In this document: piece by piece, positions 25,849-35,075 of the stretch
How the letters are laid out: every line of letters begins with the position of its first letter
Position numbering within the stretch: the first letter of the stretch is position 1
Source: Paraburkholderia phenazinium
GTDB lineage: Bacteria > Pseudomonadota > Gammaproteobacteria > Burkholderiales > Burkholderiaceae
Assembly (NCBI RefSeq): GCF_900142845.1
Contig: NZ_FSRU01000001.1
Span: forward strand, 3,038,001-3,102,000
Direction of reading: 5' to 3'
Length of the DNA stretch: 64,000 nucleotides
Notes under the pieces: model-generated
The model's input: only the letters and a program-made list of their open reading frames with translations
Database searches by the model: none
What the model was told of the DNA's origin: nothing
Made by a program: the position numbers and the translations under genes

Positions 25849-26728
25849 CTTCCTGATCCATCTGCTGACCCTGGTCTGCCTGTACGCGATGATGGCGCTG
25901 GGCCTGAATCTGCAAGCCGGCTACGCCGGAATGGTCAACTTCGGCTTCATCGCGTTCGCGGGCCTCGGCGCCTATGCCGCCGGCATTGCGTCGCAGCTGG
26001 GCTGGCCGCTGCCCGCCGCACTGCTGCTGGCTCTCGCCGCAGCCGCCGTGCTCGCCGTCGCGACCGCCCGGCTCGGCCGTCAGCTCTCGTCCGACTACTG
26101 GGGCATCGCGACGCTCGCGATCGCGGAGATTCTGCGCACGGTCGCTCTCAACGAGTCGTGGTTGACGGGTGGCGCGCAAGGCATCGGCGGCATCCGCCCG
26201 CTGTTCGCGGATCTTCCCTCACCGTGGCGCGACCTTGCGTTTCTTGCGCTCGCCGCGCTGTGCCTCGCGCTCGTCTACGGCGGCTACGCACGCATCATCC
26301 ACAGCCGCTTCGGACGCGCGCTGAAGGTGATGCGGGAAGAGACGTCGCTTGCGGTGTGCTTCGGCTACGACCCCGTGTCGCTGAAGATGCGCGCGTCGGT
26401 CGCCGCCGCGCTTCCCGCCGCGCTCGCCGGCGGGCTGCTCACCTACTACATCAGTTACGTCGGCCCTGACGTGATGGTGCCCTCCGAAACCTTCGCGCTC
26501 TGGACCATCGTGATGGTGGGCGGCCTCGGCAGCAACCTCGGCGTGCTGCTCGGCGGGCTGCTGGTGCAGTCCGTGTATTCGTTCGCGCCGTTCCTGAAAG
26601 ACTGGCTCGGCGTCAGCAGCGATCTGGCCGGCGCGGTGCGCCTCGGGCTGGTCGGTCTGATGTTGCTTGCCTGCCTGTTGTGGCGGCCGCGCGGCTTGCT
26701 GCCGGAACGCCTGGAGGCGCTCTCATGA
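25841..26728 (+). CDS. Branched-chain-type ABC permease (LivM family)
   Basis: 295 residues, hydrophobic. NLQAGYAGMVNFGFIAFAGL is the LivM signature near the N-terminus; RFGRALKVMREETSLAVCFG and VMVGGLGSNLGVLLGGLLV are the ATPase-docking and C-terminal blocks. It begins with GTG at 25841 overlapping LivH and ends overlapping the LivG start (ATGA). It forms the channel with the preceding protein. Confidence 0.87.
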   Translation: MSSFLIHLLTLVCLYAMMALGLNLQAGYAGMVNFGFIAFAGLGAYAAGIASQLGWPLPAALLLALAAAAVLAVATARLGRQLSSDYWGIATLAIAEILRTVALNESWLTGGAQGIGGIRPLFADLPSPWRDLAFLALAALCLALVYGGYARIIHSRFGRALKVMREETSLAVCFGYDPVSLKMRASVAAALPAALAGGLLTYYISYVGPDVMVPSETFALWTIVMVGGLGSNLGVLLGGLLVQSVYSFAPFLKDWLGVSSDLAGAVRLGLVGLMLLACLLWRPRGLLPERLEALS

Positions 26729-27510
26729 CGTCCCTACTCGAACTGGACGGCATCGCCATTCGCTACGGCGGCAACACCGTGCTGTCGGGTCTCACCCTGT
26801 CGATCGACAGCGGCGAGATCGTCGGCCTGCTCGGGCCGAACGGCTCCGGCAAGAGCACGGTGCTGAACGCGGTCACCGGCTTCACGCCGCTCGCGAGCGG
26901 ATCGATCCGCTTCGACGGGCGGCGCATCGATCCGCTCGCGCCGCACCGCATCGCGCAACGCGGGATTCGCCGCACTTTTCAATTGCCGTCGATGCCCACC
27001 CGGATGTCGGTACTCGAACTGACGATGACCGCGTCGTCCGAGCATCATCAACTGTGCGCAGCGCTGCTGCGCGGCCGCGCGACGCGCCGCATCGAACACG
27101 CCACCCATGCGCGTGCCAGCGCCCTTCTCGAGCAGTTGAAGCTTACCGCGGTCGCCCACCTGCCCGCCGCGTCGATTTCGGGTGGGCAGAAAAAACTCCT
27201 CAGCATCGCCTGCGCGATGATGACCGAGCCCAAGCTACTGCTGCTCGACGAACCGACCGCGGGGGTTCACCCCAACCTGCGCGGCGAACTGATTGACGAG
27301 CTGCGGCGCATTCACGGCCTGGGCGTGACGCTTGTCGTGATCGAGCACGACATGCACTTCATCCGCGAGCTATGCGAGCGCTGCGTGGTGCTCGACCGGG
27401 GTGCCGCGATCGCGAACTGCAAACCCGCCGAGCTCGACAAGAACCGCCGCGTACTCGATGCGTACCTGGGCCGCGCGCATCGCACCGCCCGACCGCTGGA
27501 GGCGCCATGA
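26725..27510 (+). CDS. Branched-chain-type ABC ATPase (LivG family)
   Basis: About 261 residues from the ATG at 26725. Walker A is GPNGSGKST, the signature region is ISGGQKKLLSIACAM, Walker B is PKLLLLDEPTAGVHPN, and the H-loop is LVVIEHDM. The FDGRRIDPLAPHRIAQRGIR block and the long helical insert before the signature are typical of LivG. The signature reads SGGQKK, whereas LivG usually has SGGQQR/SYGQQR, a mild variation. Coupled on both sides by ATGA overlaps. Confidence 0.88.
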   Translation: MTSLLELDGIAIRYGGNTVLSGLTLSIDSGEIVGLLGPNGSGKSTVLNAVTGFTPLASGSIRFDGRRIDPLAPHRIAQRGIRRTFQLPSMPTRMSVLELTMTASSEHHQLCAALLRGRATRRIEHATHARASALLEQLKLTAVAHLPAASISGGQKKLLSIACAMMTEPKLLLLDEPTAGVHPNLRGELIDELRRIHGLGVTLVVIEHDMHFIRELCERCVVLDRGAAIANCKPAELDKNRRVLDAYLGRAHRTARPLEAP

Positions 27511-28226
27511 TCGAGGTCCGGGATCTGTTTGCAGGCTACACGCCGGAAGTTGACATCCTGCACGGTGTATCGCTGCGCACCGGACCGATCGACATCGTGA
27601 CGATCCTCGGTCCGAACGGCTGCGGGAAATCGACGCTGCTCAAGGCGATCGCGGGCTTCCTGCTGCCGCGCTCGGGAAGCGTCACGATGCAGGGCAGGGA
27701 TCTCGCGTGCGTCCCCGTCAATCGCAAGGTCCGCGAGCATGGCATCGGCTTCGTGCCGCAGACCGACAACGTATTCGGCGCGCTCACTGTGCGCGAGAAC
27801 CTGATGCTGGGCGGCCACGCGATGTCGTCGTTCCCGCGCGAGGCACGCATCGAGGAGCTGTGCGAGCAGTATCCCGTGTTGCGCCGGCGCTATCGCTCCC
27901 CCGCTTCGGCATTGTCGGGCGGCGAGCGCCAGATCGTGTCGCTCGCGCGCGCGCTGATGCCGAGGCCCGTGATGCTATTGCTCGACGAACCGTCGGCGGG
28001 CTTGTCGCCAAAAATGGTCGACGAAGTGTTCGACGCCATCGTTCAGATGCGCGACGCGGAACACATCGGCGTCCTGATGGTCGAGCAGAACGCGATCGAG
28101 GCACTGCGTATCGCCGACCGCGGCGTCGTGCTGACGATGGGACGCGTGGCGCTCGCCGGGCCCGCCGCAGAGCTGCTGGAGAGCGACGAGATGCGCCGGC
28201 TGTATCTGGGCGGGAGAGCCGCATGA
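27507..28226 (+). CDS. Branched-chain-type ABC ATPase (LivF family)
   Basis: 239 residues from the ATG at 27507. Walker A is GPNGCGKST, the signature is [15 protein letters not shown], Walker B is [17 protein letters not shown], and the H-loop region is [19 protein letters not shown] and the short length identify the LivF type. It completes the importer that begins at 23825. It overlaps the LivG-type gene before it and the MFS gene after it by four bases each, so all six genes are probably one transcript. Confidence 0.9.
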   Translation: MIEVRDLFAGYTPEVDILHGVSLRTGPIDIVTILGPNGCGKSTLLKAIAGFLLPRSGSVTMQGRDLACVPVNRKVREHGIGFVPQTDNVFGALTVRENLMLGGHAMSSFPREARIEELCEQYPVLRRRYRSPASALSGGERQIVSLARALMPRPVMLLLDEPSAGLSPKMVDEVFDAIVQMRDAEHIGVLMVEQNAIEALRIADRGVVLTMGRVALAGPAAELLESDEMRRLYLGGRAA

Positions 28227-29605
28227 ACCCTCCAGCCGTGGATGCCGCCCCCGCTGGAACCGGCGCCGCCCGCGCCCGGCCGGCTACGATCATGATCGCG
28301 GTCGCGTCGGGCTTCGTGATGGCGATGCTCGACGTCACCATCGTCAACGTCGCGCTGAAGGCGATGCAGGACAGCCTGTCCCTGTCGCTGACCGCGCTGG
28401 TCTGGGTCGTCGACGCCTACACGCTGAGCTTCGCTGCGCTGCTGCTGTGGGGCGGCGCGCTCGCCAACCGCTTCGGTTCCAGAACGATCTATCAGACCGG
28501 TCTCGTCATCTTCGTGACGGCGTCGCTGCTGTGCGCGGCGGCATCGACTCCGACCATCCTGATCGCGGCCCGGTTGCTGCAAGGCGTCGGCGCGGCGCTC
28601 TTCATGCCGAGCTCGTTGAGCCTGCTGACGCTCGCGTTTCCGCCCGGGCCGCTGCGCGTGCGGATGATCGGTATCTGGGGCGCGCTGGTGTCCGCAGCGA
28701 TGGCGTTCGGCCCGTTCGTGGGCGGCGTGCTCGTGAACGCCATCGGCTGGCGCGGCATCTTCTGGGTCAATCTGCCGGTGGGTCTGATCGGCCTGTGGCT
28801 GACGCACCGTCATGTCGCGCGCTCGCCACGCCATGCCGGTCCGCTGAACGGCGGCGGCCATCTGTTCGGCGCGGCCGCGCTGGCCGCGCTCAGCTTCACG
28901 CTGATCCAGGGGCCGAGCACCGGCTGGACGTCGCCGGCGATCGTCGGCTGCGCGCTCGCGACGCTCTGTGCCGTCGCCGCGTTCGTCGTGCGCGAACGGC
29001 GCACGCGCCACCGGATCCTGTCGCAAGCCCTGCTCGGAAATCCGCAATTCGTGACGGGCAGCCTGCTCGGGCTCGCGATCAATTTCGCGATCCTCGCCGA
29101 GATTTTCCTGATCAGTCTCTACCTGCAACAGCAACGCGGCGAGAACCCGCTGCAGACAGGTTTTCACCTGTTTCCGCTGATGGCGATGTTCGGCGCCGGC
29201 AATCTCGCGTCGGCACGCGTCAGCGCCCGTCTGGGCGCGCGCGGCACGCTGCTCTCGGGGCTCGGGCTCGCGACGCTCGGCGCGGTGGCGCTGATCGACG
29301 TCGCGCAGATGCCGTACTGGATACTCGCGCTCGCGATCGGCATCTCCAATTTCGGCGCCGGACAGGCGATTCCCGCGATGAACCTCACGGTGATGCAGTC
29401 GGCAGGGCCGGCGGACGCCAATCTTGCCGCTGCATCGCTCAACGCCAGCCGGCAAATCGGCTCGTTGCTGGGCGTCGCGATCGCCTCGGTGATCCTGCAT
29501 TCGATCGTCGACCAGCAACTCGCGACGGCCATGGGTTTCGCCGTGATCGCGGCCGCTTACGCGGGCGGCTTCGGACTCGTGTTCAAGGCATTGCGGCCGG
29601 ATTGA
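28223..29605 (+). CDS. MFS drug/metabolite exporter (DHA2 family)
   Basis: About 460 residues, predicted 14 membrane segments. [15 protein letters not shown] is the DHA2 motif D1 in helix 1; [20 protein letters not shown] and [16 protein letters not shown] give motif [17 protein letters not shown] and [21 protein letters not shown] give motif C. The start overlaps the LivF stop (ATGA), so an exporter is tightly coupled to an importer operon. It may expel a toxic intermediate or exchange product; drug resistance is not implied by sequence alone. Confidence 0.87.
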   Translation: MNPPAVDAAPAGTGAARARPATIMIAVASGFVMAMLDVTIVNVALKAMQDSLSLSLTALVWVVDAYTLSFAALLLWGGALANRFGSRTIYQTGLVIFVTASLLCAAASTPTILIAARLLQGVGAALFMPSSLSLLTLAFPPGPLRVRMIGIWGALVSAAMAFGPFVGGVLVNAIGWRGIFWVNLPVGLIGLWLTHRHVARSPRHAGPLNGGGHLFGAAALAALSFTLIQGPSTGWTSPAIVGCALATLCAVAAFVVRERRTRHRILSQALLGNPQFVTGSLLGLAINFAILAEIFLISLYLQQQRGENPLQTGFHLFPLMAMFGAGNLASARVSARLGARGTLLSGLGLATLGAVALIDVAQMPYWILALAIGISNFGAGQAIPAMNLTVMQSAGPADANLAAASLNASRQIGSLLGVAIASVILHSIVDQQLATAMGFAVIAAAYAGGFGLVFKALRPD

Positions 29606-29688
29606 GGCGGATCGCGCGCTGTCTGTGCGTGAAGCGCCCCGCGACGGACGTTTCCATTTTCGAAAGTTTCGATCACATCGAGGATTTC

Positions 29689-30585
29689 ATGAACACAGCA
29701 ACTGCCCGGAAAGGACTCATCCTCGCGGGCGGGTCCGGTACCCGCCTCCACCCGCTCACGCATTCGGTATCCAAGCAGTTGATGCCCGTGTACGACAAGC
29801 CGATGATCTACTATCCGCTCAGCACGATCATGCTGGCCGGCATCCGCGACGTGCTGATCATCTCGACGCCGCGCGATCTCGACGCGTTCCAGCAACTGCT
29901 AGGCGACGGCGGCCAATGGGGCATGAACTTCTCCTATGCGGTTCAACCGCACCCGGACGGCCTCGCGCAGGCATTCGTGATCGGCGCGCCATTCATTGGA
30001 CACGACGCCGCCACGCTGGTGCTGGGCGATAACATCTATCACGGCCCGGCGCTGTCGGCCTTACTGCAGCGGGTCGCCGCACGCCCGGAGGGCGCGACCG
30101 TGTTCGGCTACTACGTTCGCGATCCGCAGCGCTACGGCGTCGTGTCGTTCGACGCAACGGGCCGCGCCATCGATCTCGAGGAGAAACCCAGGCAGCCCAA
30201 ATCGAACTATGCGGTAACCGGGCTCTATTTCTACGACAACGATGTTGTCGATCTGGCGAAGGACGTGCGCCCATCGGCGCGCGGCGAGCTCGAGATCACC
30301 GATCTGAATCGCGCCTATCTCGAACGCGGCACGCTGAATGTCGAGATTCTCGGGCGCGGCTATGCATGGCTCGATACCGGTACGCACGAGTCGCTGCTCG
30401 ACGCCGCCAACTTCATCCAGGTCATGCAGGCGCGGCAGGGCTTGCAGATCGCCTGCCCGGAAGAGATCGCGTTCCGGCTTGGGTGGATCGGAGCAGATCG
30501 TCTCGAAGCACTTGCCCACAAACTCGCGAAGAGCGGCTACGGCCAGTACCTGCTCGACATCCTGCGCAAGGAGGTGGTCGCGTGA
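29689..30585 (+). CDS. rmlA: Glucose-1-phosphate thymidylyltransferase
   Basis: 298 residues, family length. [20 protein letters not shown] is the nucleotidyltransferase signature with the catalytic Arg; [20 protein letters not shown] and VLGDNIYHG (metal-binding Asp), then [12 protein letters not shown], follow in order. It makes dTDP-glucose from dTTP and glucose-1-phosphate, the first step to dTDP-L-rhamnose. It starts 83 bases after the MFS gene and overlaps rmlC. Confidence 0.95.
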   Translation: MNTATARKGLILAGGSGTRLHPLTHSVSKQLMPVYDKPMIYYPLSTIMLAGIRDVLIISTPRDLDAFQQLLGDGGQWGMNFSYAVQPHPDGLAQAFVIGAPFIGHDAATLVLGDNIYHGPALSALLQRVAARPEGATVFGYYVRDPQRYGVVSFDATGRAIDLEEKPRQPKSNYAVTGLYFYDNDVVDLAKDVRPSARGELEITDLNRAYLERGTLNVEILGRGYAWLDTGTHESLLDAANFIQVMQARQGLQIACPEEIAFRLGWIGADRLEALAHKLAKSGYGQYLLDILRKEVVA

Positions 30586-31151
30586 ATATCGTCGAGACAC
30601 CCTTGCCGGGCGTGCTGCTGTTCGAGCCGAGCGTCTTCGGCGACTCACGCGGATTTTTTGTCGAGAGTTTTCGCGCAAGCTGGCTTGCCCAGGCCGGCAT
30701 CGATGCCACCTTTGTGCAGGATAACCAGTCCCGCTCGCGGCGCGGCGTACTGCGCGGCCTCCATTACCAGCGCGTCAATCCGCAAGGCAAGCTGGTGCGC
30801 GCCGCACGCGGCGAAGTCTACGACGTGGCGGTCGACATCCGGCGCGACTCTCCGTATTTCGGCCAGTGGTTCGGCACCCGACTCGACGACGTGTCGCACC
30901 GGCTGCTGTGGATTCCACCCGGCTTCGCGCACGGCTTCTGCGTACTGTCGGACGAAGCCGATTTCGCCTATAAGTGCACGCAATACTACGACGCGGCTTC
31001 GGATGCCGGCGTGCGCTGGGACGACCCGGCGCTCGGCATCGACTGGCCCGCGCTCGAGGTCGCGCCGCAACTGTCCGACAAGGATTTGCAGCATCCGTGC
31101 CTCGCGGAGCGGACACCGCAATCTCTTCCTTCCTATCGGCTGGCGCGATGA
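30582..31151 (+). CDS. rmlC: dTDP-4-dehydrorhamnose 3,5-epimerase
   Basis: 189 residues from a GTG at 30582, with a strong AAGGAGGT 7-8 bases upstream and a GTGA overlap with rmlA; the longer frame opening at 30366 is out of register with any family. [33 protein letters not shown] (catalytic His), and [20 protein letters not shown] are the conserved cupin-barrel blocks. It epimerises dTDP-4-keto-6-deoxyglucose at C3 and C5. Confidence 0.95.
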   Translation: MNIVETPLPGVLLFEPSVFGDSRGFFVESFRASWLAQAGIDATFVQDNQSRSRRGVLRGLHYQRVNPQGKLVRAARGEVYDVAVDIRRDSPYFGQWFGTRLDDVSHRLLWIPPGFAHGFCVLSDEADFAYKCTQYYDAASDAGVRWDDPALGIDWPALEVAPQLSDKDLQHPCLAERTPQSLPSYRLAR

Positions 31152-32032
31152 CGATTCTCGTGACAGGCGCGGGCGGCCAGGTCGGACGCGAGCTCGTGAT
31201 GCGGGCCGGACAACGTGCGCTGGTCGGGCTCGACCGCTCGCAACTCGACATCACCGATGCCGGCGCGCTTGCAGCGGCGCTGTCCGCGCACCGCGTCAGG
31301 CTCGTGATCAACGCCGCAGCCTGGACTGCCGTGGATCGGGCGGAAAGCGAACCGGACGCCGCCTGGCGCGTCAACTGCGACGGCCCGGCCGCGCTCGCCG
31401 CCGCGTGTGCTGCGGCCGCCATTCCACTTCTGCATATTTCGACTGACTATGTGTTCGACGGACGTTCGGCGCGCCCGTACGACGAGACCTCGGCCGTCGC
31501 CCCCCTCGGCGTGTATGGCCGCAGCAAATGGGCGGGTGAACAGGCGATCCGCGAGACGTTGCCCAAGCGGCATGTGATCCTGCGGGTCGCATGGGTGTTC
31601 GGCGCGCATGGCGGCAATTTCGTGCGCACAATGCTGCGTCTCGGGCGGGAGCGCGAAGCGCTGAGCGTAGTCGCCGATCAGTACGGCGCACCGACCCATG
31701 CGGGCGCCATCGCCGCCGCGCTGCTGTCGATCGCGGACCGGTACGGCGCGCAAGCGACGCTGCCATGGGGCACCTATCACCTGAGCGGCACGCCCGTCAC
31801 CACCTGGCACGGCTTCGCGGAGTCGATCTTCGCCGAAGCGTGCGCCGCCGGCCTGCTGGCGCGCGCGCCGCTCGTTCATCCGATCCCGACCGAAGCCTAT
31901 CCGTTGCCGGCGGCACGTCCGGCGCATTCTGCCCTCGACTGCACCTTGATCCGCACGCGCCTCGGCATCGAACCGACGCCGTGGATCGCAGGTCTGCGTG
32001 AAGTCCTCAACACCTGGAAACGAACCCCATGA
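31148..32032 (+). CDS. rmlD: dTDP-4-dehydrorhamnose reductase
   Basis: About 294 residues. The Rossmann motif is ILVTGAGGQVGRELV; ALAAALSAHRVRLVINAAAWT, TDYVFDG and the catalytic YGRSKWAGEQ (Tyr-x3-Lys) follow. HIST preceding DYVFDG is the usual active-site Thr segment. It reduces the 4-keto group to give dTDP-L-rhamnose. Start and stop overlap rmlC and rmlB by four bases each. Confidence 0.95.
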   Translation: MTILVTGAGGQVGRELVMRAGQRALVGLDRSQLDITDAGALAAALSAHRVRLVINAAAWTAVDRAESEPDAAWRVNCDGPAALAAACAAAAIPLLHISTDYVFDGRSARPYDETSAVAPLGVYGRSKWAGEQAIRETLPKRHVILRVAWVFGAHGGNFVRTMLRLGREREALSVVADQYGAPTHAGAIAAALLSIADRYGAQATLPWGTYHLSGTPVTTWHGFAESIFAEACAAGLLARAPLVHPIPTEAYPLPAARPAHSALDCTLIRTRLGIEPTPWIAGLREVLNTWKRTP

Positions 32033-33054
32033 GCTATCGATCCAAACAGGTCCTCGTCACGGGCGGCGCCGGTTTCATTGGCGCCAACTACGTCCGCCAC
32101 CTGCTCGCCAGCGATCCGCAGGTCCGCATCATCAATCTCGACCTGCTGACCTATGCCGGCAGCCTCGACAATCTGAACGGCCTGCCCGACGACAGCCGCC
32201 ATACGTTCGTACACGGCGACATTGCCGATCAGCCGCTCGTCGAATCCGTGCTGCGCGAGCATGCGATCGACACGATCGTGCACTTTGCCGCCGAAAGCCA
32301 CGTGGACCGGTCGATCACGGGACCCGGCGAGTTCGTGCGGACCAACGTCGTCGGCACCTGGACGTTGCTCGAGGCCGCGCGGCAATACTGGTTGAACGAA
32401 CAGCGTCTGAGCGCGGCCGATGCCCAGGCACAGCGGCGCTTTCACCATATCAGCACCGACGAGGTATTCGGCACGCTCGGGCCGGACGACGACGCCTTCT
32501 CCGAACGCACACGCTATGCGCCCAATTCGCCCTATTCGTCGAGCAAGGCGAGTTCCGATCACCTCGTGCGAGCGTACTTTCATACGTATGGCCTGCCGGT
32601 ATCGACCACTCACTGTTCGAACAACTACGGCCCCTATCAGCACAGCGAGAAATTCATCCCGACTGTCGTCAGAAGCTGCCTTGAAGGCGCCGACATCCCG
32701 GTGTACGGCAACGGATCCAACATCCGTGACTGGCTATACGTCGAAGACCACTGCCGTGCGATCGAGGCCGTCATCGCCCGCGGCACCGTGGGGGAAACCT
32801 ACAACGTCGGCGGTTGCAATGAATGGAAGAACATCGATATCGTGGCGCTTATTTGCACGTTGATGGACCGGCACCGGCCTGACGCCGCGCCACACACGCG
32901 CCTCGTGACATTCGTTGCCGACCGCCCCGGTCACGATTGGCGTTACGCGATCAATGCCGCGAAAATGCTGAGCGAATTGCAATGGCGTCCGATCGAGAGC
33001 TTCGAGACGGGAATCGCAAAAACGCTGGAGTGGCTGGTGCGAAGGCCATCATGA
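32029..33054 (+). CDS. rmlB: dTDP-glucose 4,6-dehydratase
   Basis: 341 residues. VLVTGGAGFIGANYVRHLL is the NAD-binding motif; HFAAESHVDRSI, HISTDEVFGTLG (catalytic Thr-Asp-Glu) and YSSSKASSDHLVRAY (Tyr-x3-Lys) are all present. It makes dTDP-4-keto-6-deoxyglucose, the second step. The order rmlA-C-D-B places this second-step gene last; in many Burkholderiaceae clusters rmlB is first. No glycosyltransferase follows, and the cluster ends here at disordered sequence. Confidence 0.95.
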   Translation: MSYRSKQVLVTGGAGFIGANYVRHLLASDPQVRIINLDLLTYAGSLDNLNGLPDDSRHTFVHGDIADQPLVESVLREHAIDTIVHFAAESHVDRSITGPGEFVRTNVVGTWTLLEAARQYWLNEQRLSAADAQAQRRFHHISTDEVFGTLGPDDDAFSERTRYAPNSPYSSSKASSDHLVRAYFHTYGLPVSTTHCSNNYGPYQHSEKFIPTVVRSCLEGADIPVYGNGSNIRDWLYVEDHCRAIEAVIARGTVGETYNVGGCNEWKNIDIVALICTLMDRHRPDAAPHTRLVTFVADRPGHDWRYAINAAKMLSELQWRPIESFETGIAKTLEWLVRRPS

Positions 33055-33265
33055 CAGGACCGGCCTTCGACATCCGAGGCCCGATCCAACGCATATAGCG
33101 AACCAGCCGGGACGCCGAGCGTTGTTACGTCCCCTGAAGCACGGCACGTCGCTCCGCAATGGCCGCCAAGTCGGCGTCGCCAGCTCCATCGCCCACCATC
33201 TCGGTAAACGCGTGCCCAATCGGAATGCCCGCTAAAACCAGGTAGTCGGGTGTTTGCGCGATCTC
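33055..33265. other. Spacer after rmlB with an unassigned coding-like trace
   Basis: On the minus strand around 33120-33250 the translation LVLAGIPIGHAFTEMVGDGA, then AAIAERRAVLQGT with a stop, looks protein-like but has no start in view and I cannot name it. It may be the tail of a gene destroyed by rearrangement. No terminator was recognised after rmlB. Confidence 0.3.
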
Positions 33266-33759
33266 TCAATCGGCTGCTGGACCCAGGACATAGCAAATCC
33301 AACCGGTTTTGTCGGGCGCCATATTAAAGAGTTCGACAAATTTCTGCGGATCCCGATGGATCGCTACGACGCAAAACCCGCTGTTGCGCACCGATCTGTC
33401 GCACCGGACGACGAGCGGCCCCGCATCAGTCATCGGGCACTGCCCCCGACCAATCCGCATAGCGCCCGCACGCATATCAACGTGCCGCATGTAGGTCCAA
33501 TCTGGGTAAGCGCCGTTTACTCTGAGGGAGACGCGCTTCTGCTCCGATACGACTCGCTGACCTCTGGGATCCCTTATCCGCCATACGCCGGGATGCCAGA
33601 AGTCGACGAAGTTCCCCTTCCAGAACGAACCGCTGCTCGGCTCGTCGCGGGCAACGATCCTGTTGCGAGTAAATGGCGGATAAAAATTGATATTCTCACT
33701 CGGTAAGGAGTCGTCAAGTCCCAACCAGTAAGGCTCCACGCGATCCCAAGTTGGCCCTG
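33266..33759 (-). pseudogene. Unidentified protein fragment joined to the broken integrase
   Basis: The minus-strand frame from the AAC repeat to a stop at 33266 reads like real protein: WDRVEPYWLGLDDSLPSEN, then GSFWKGNFVDFWHPGVWRI and AGPLVVRCDRSVRNSGFCVV. Its base composition is lower in GC than its neighbours. I do not recognise the family. The open frame extends through the triplet repeat as a poly-Cys run into the integrase DNA, so its true N-terminus is missing or lies elsewhere. Best treated as the C-terminal part of an acquired gene whose start was lost at the repeat junction. Confidence 0.4.
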
Positions 33760-33789
33760 AACAACAACAACAACAACAACAACAACAAC
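33760..33789. repeat. Perfect (AAC)10 microsatellite
   Basis: Ten uninterrupted AAC triplets lie exactly where recognisable integrase sequence ends and the unidentified fragment begins. Pure triplet tracts of this length are unusual in high-GC bacterial chromosomes. It may have taken part in the rearrangement, or be a slippage-prone tract. Confidence 0.95.
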
Positions 33790-34767
33790 TACGCAGCGAA
33801 CACTCCTGATACAGACTCCGTACATTCGGCCACCCAGTCGCGGAACGTCGACCGGAAACCATGCACGGTGATCCCCGGGCGGGACATGCGTCTCAGGAGA
33901 GTCAGCATTGCCATATTCGACAGTGGGAGTACGGTCGCCGGGAATTGACCAGACGCGGGTGTCCAGATCGAATTCCTCTGGCCGCGCAAAACGCACCTCG
34001 TTCGTACGAGTTGCCGTGAAGATGAGCAGGTGCAGGACCCGTGCCGCGCGACGGGGACGTTGCTCCAGATCGCGTACGAAACTCGGGATATCTTCCCACG
34101 GCAGCGCCGCATGGTGTCTCACTTGCGAGCGCTTCTTCGACCGCGGCAACACGAGTTGCAGATGGTCAACGTACCGTGCCGGGTTGCTGCCCGTGCGGTG
34201 GCCCATCACGGTCTCCGCGTCGAGGATGGCCTTGATACGACCGCGCACCCGGCGCGCGGTCTCCGCCTTTTTAGTCCAGATCGGTTGCAGAATTCGCACG
34301 ATCATCGCGGTGTCGATGTCACGCACCCGGACATCGCCGATCACAGGAAACGCGTACGTTTTAAGCGTGTTGCTCCACTGCTGGGCATGCTTGCGATTGC
34401 GCCACTCAGGTTCCTGCGCCCGGATGTACGCTTCGGCCGCCTCACGGAACGTCACGTTGGCATCCCCCGATATATTGAGCAATTGCCTGCGCTGCTGCTC
34501 CCGCCGCGCGAGGATGGGATCGATCTGATCCCTGACCATTTCACGGTACCCGGTGGCCAATTTCCGCGCTTCGCCAAGCGAGACTCGCGAAAGCGGACCG
34601 AGGCCCATTTCTCGCACACGCTTATTGAGCTTAAAGCGAAATACCCACGAACGCGCGCCACTGTCCGCGATCTGCATGTAGAGACCACCGCCGTCGGCAT
34701 AATGACCGGGTGCTATCTCTTTGGCGATCCGCAGCGCGCTGAGCCGGTGCAACTGTCTTGCTGCCAT
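33790..34767 (-). pseudogene. P4-type tyrosine integrase, internally deleted and 3'-truncated
   Basis: The start is the ATG at 34767 (MAARQLHRLSALRIAKEIAP) with GGAGG just upstream. The N-terminal arm-binding DUF4102 region (GGLYMQIADSGARSWVFRFK) and core-binding domain are intact, and the first catalytic Arg is in FTATRTNEVRFARPEEFDLD. After WSIPGDR about 40-50 codons normally present are missing and the frame changes. The other frame continues PLSNMAMLTLLRRMSRPGIT, VHGFRSTFRDWVAE (the His-x2-Arg box) and then stops at the AAC repeat, before the catalytic Tyr. The recombinase is therefore inactive and the island cannot excise with its own integrase. Confidence 0.85.
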
Positions 34768-34954
34768 GTTGCCCTCCAATCCTACCCACAAAACCCATGT
34801 CGCTACCCATACTTCATGCGGAAATTGTGCGGGACAGTAGTGGAAGCCGCAAGCACGTCGTTACCCATAAGGCACCTTAAAATCAGCGGTCTATAGGACG
34901 TCTACGGAAAATACCGAAATGCCTGGGAAGCCTTGACTGGCGGAAGGCAGCAGG
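34741..34954. repeat. Right attachment-site repeat (integrase leader to selC 3' end)
   Basis: Partner of 1671-1805. The 17 bases 34938-34954 are the selC 3' end and match 1789-1805 exactly; the leader between tRNA and integrase matches apart from a 70-base segment present only here. Within it TACCCA(C/T)A recurs (around 34783, 34804 and 34862), which resembles clustered arm-type binding sites. This junction marks the right end of the island. Confidence 0.8.
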
Positions 34955-35033
34955 AGTCGAACCTACCAGAGAGTGTCTGACACCCCCTACTGGGTTTGAA
35001 GCCCAGCCGCACCACCGGATGCGAATGCCTTCC
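34938..35033 (-). tRNA. selC: tRNA-Sec (UCA anticodon)
   Basis: The minus strand begins GGAAGGCA and ends TGCCTTCC-G-CCA, giving a perfect 8-bp acceptor stem, one pair longer than ordinary tRNAs as required for tRNA-Sec. The anticodon arm is GCTGGGCTTCAAACCCAGT with anticodon TCA, which reads UGA. A long variable arm (GGGGGTGTCAGACACTCTC) and a T-arm GTAGG-TTCGACT-CCTGC follow. At about 96 nt it matches the size of known selC genes. It lies 42 bases downstream of selB on the same strand and is the integration target of the adjacent island, which left the gene intact. Confidence 0.95.
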
Positions 35034-35075
35034 TTCGTGAGAAGCAGGTGACGCGCGAAGCAAGCGAGGATGTAT

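Noticed and set aside
27707..30585. Long plus-strand frames that would fuse LivF, MFS and rmlA regions
   Set aside because: These are frame-shifted readings before the true starts at 28223 and 29689; only the downstream parts match known families.
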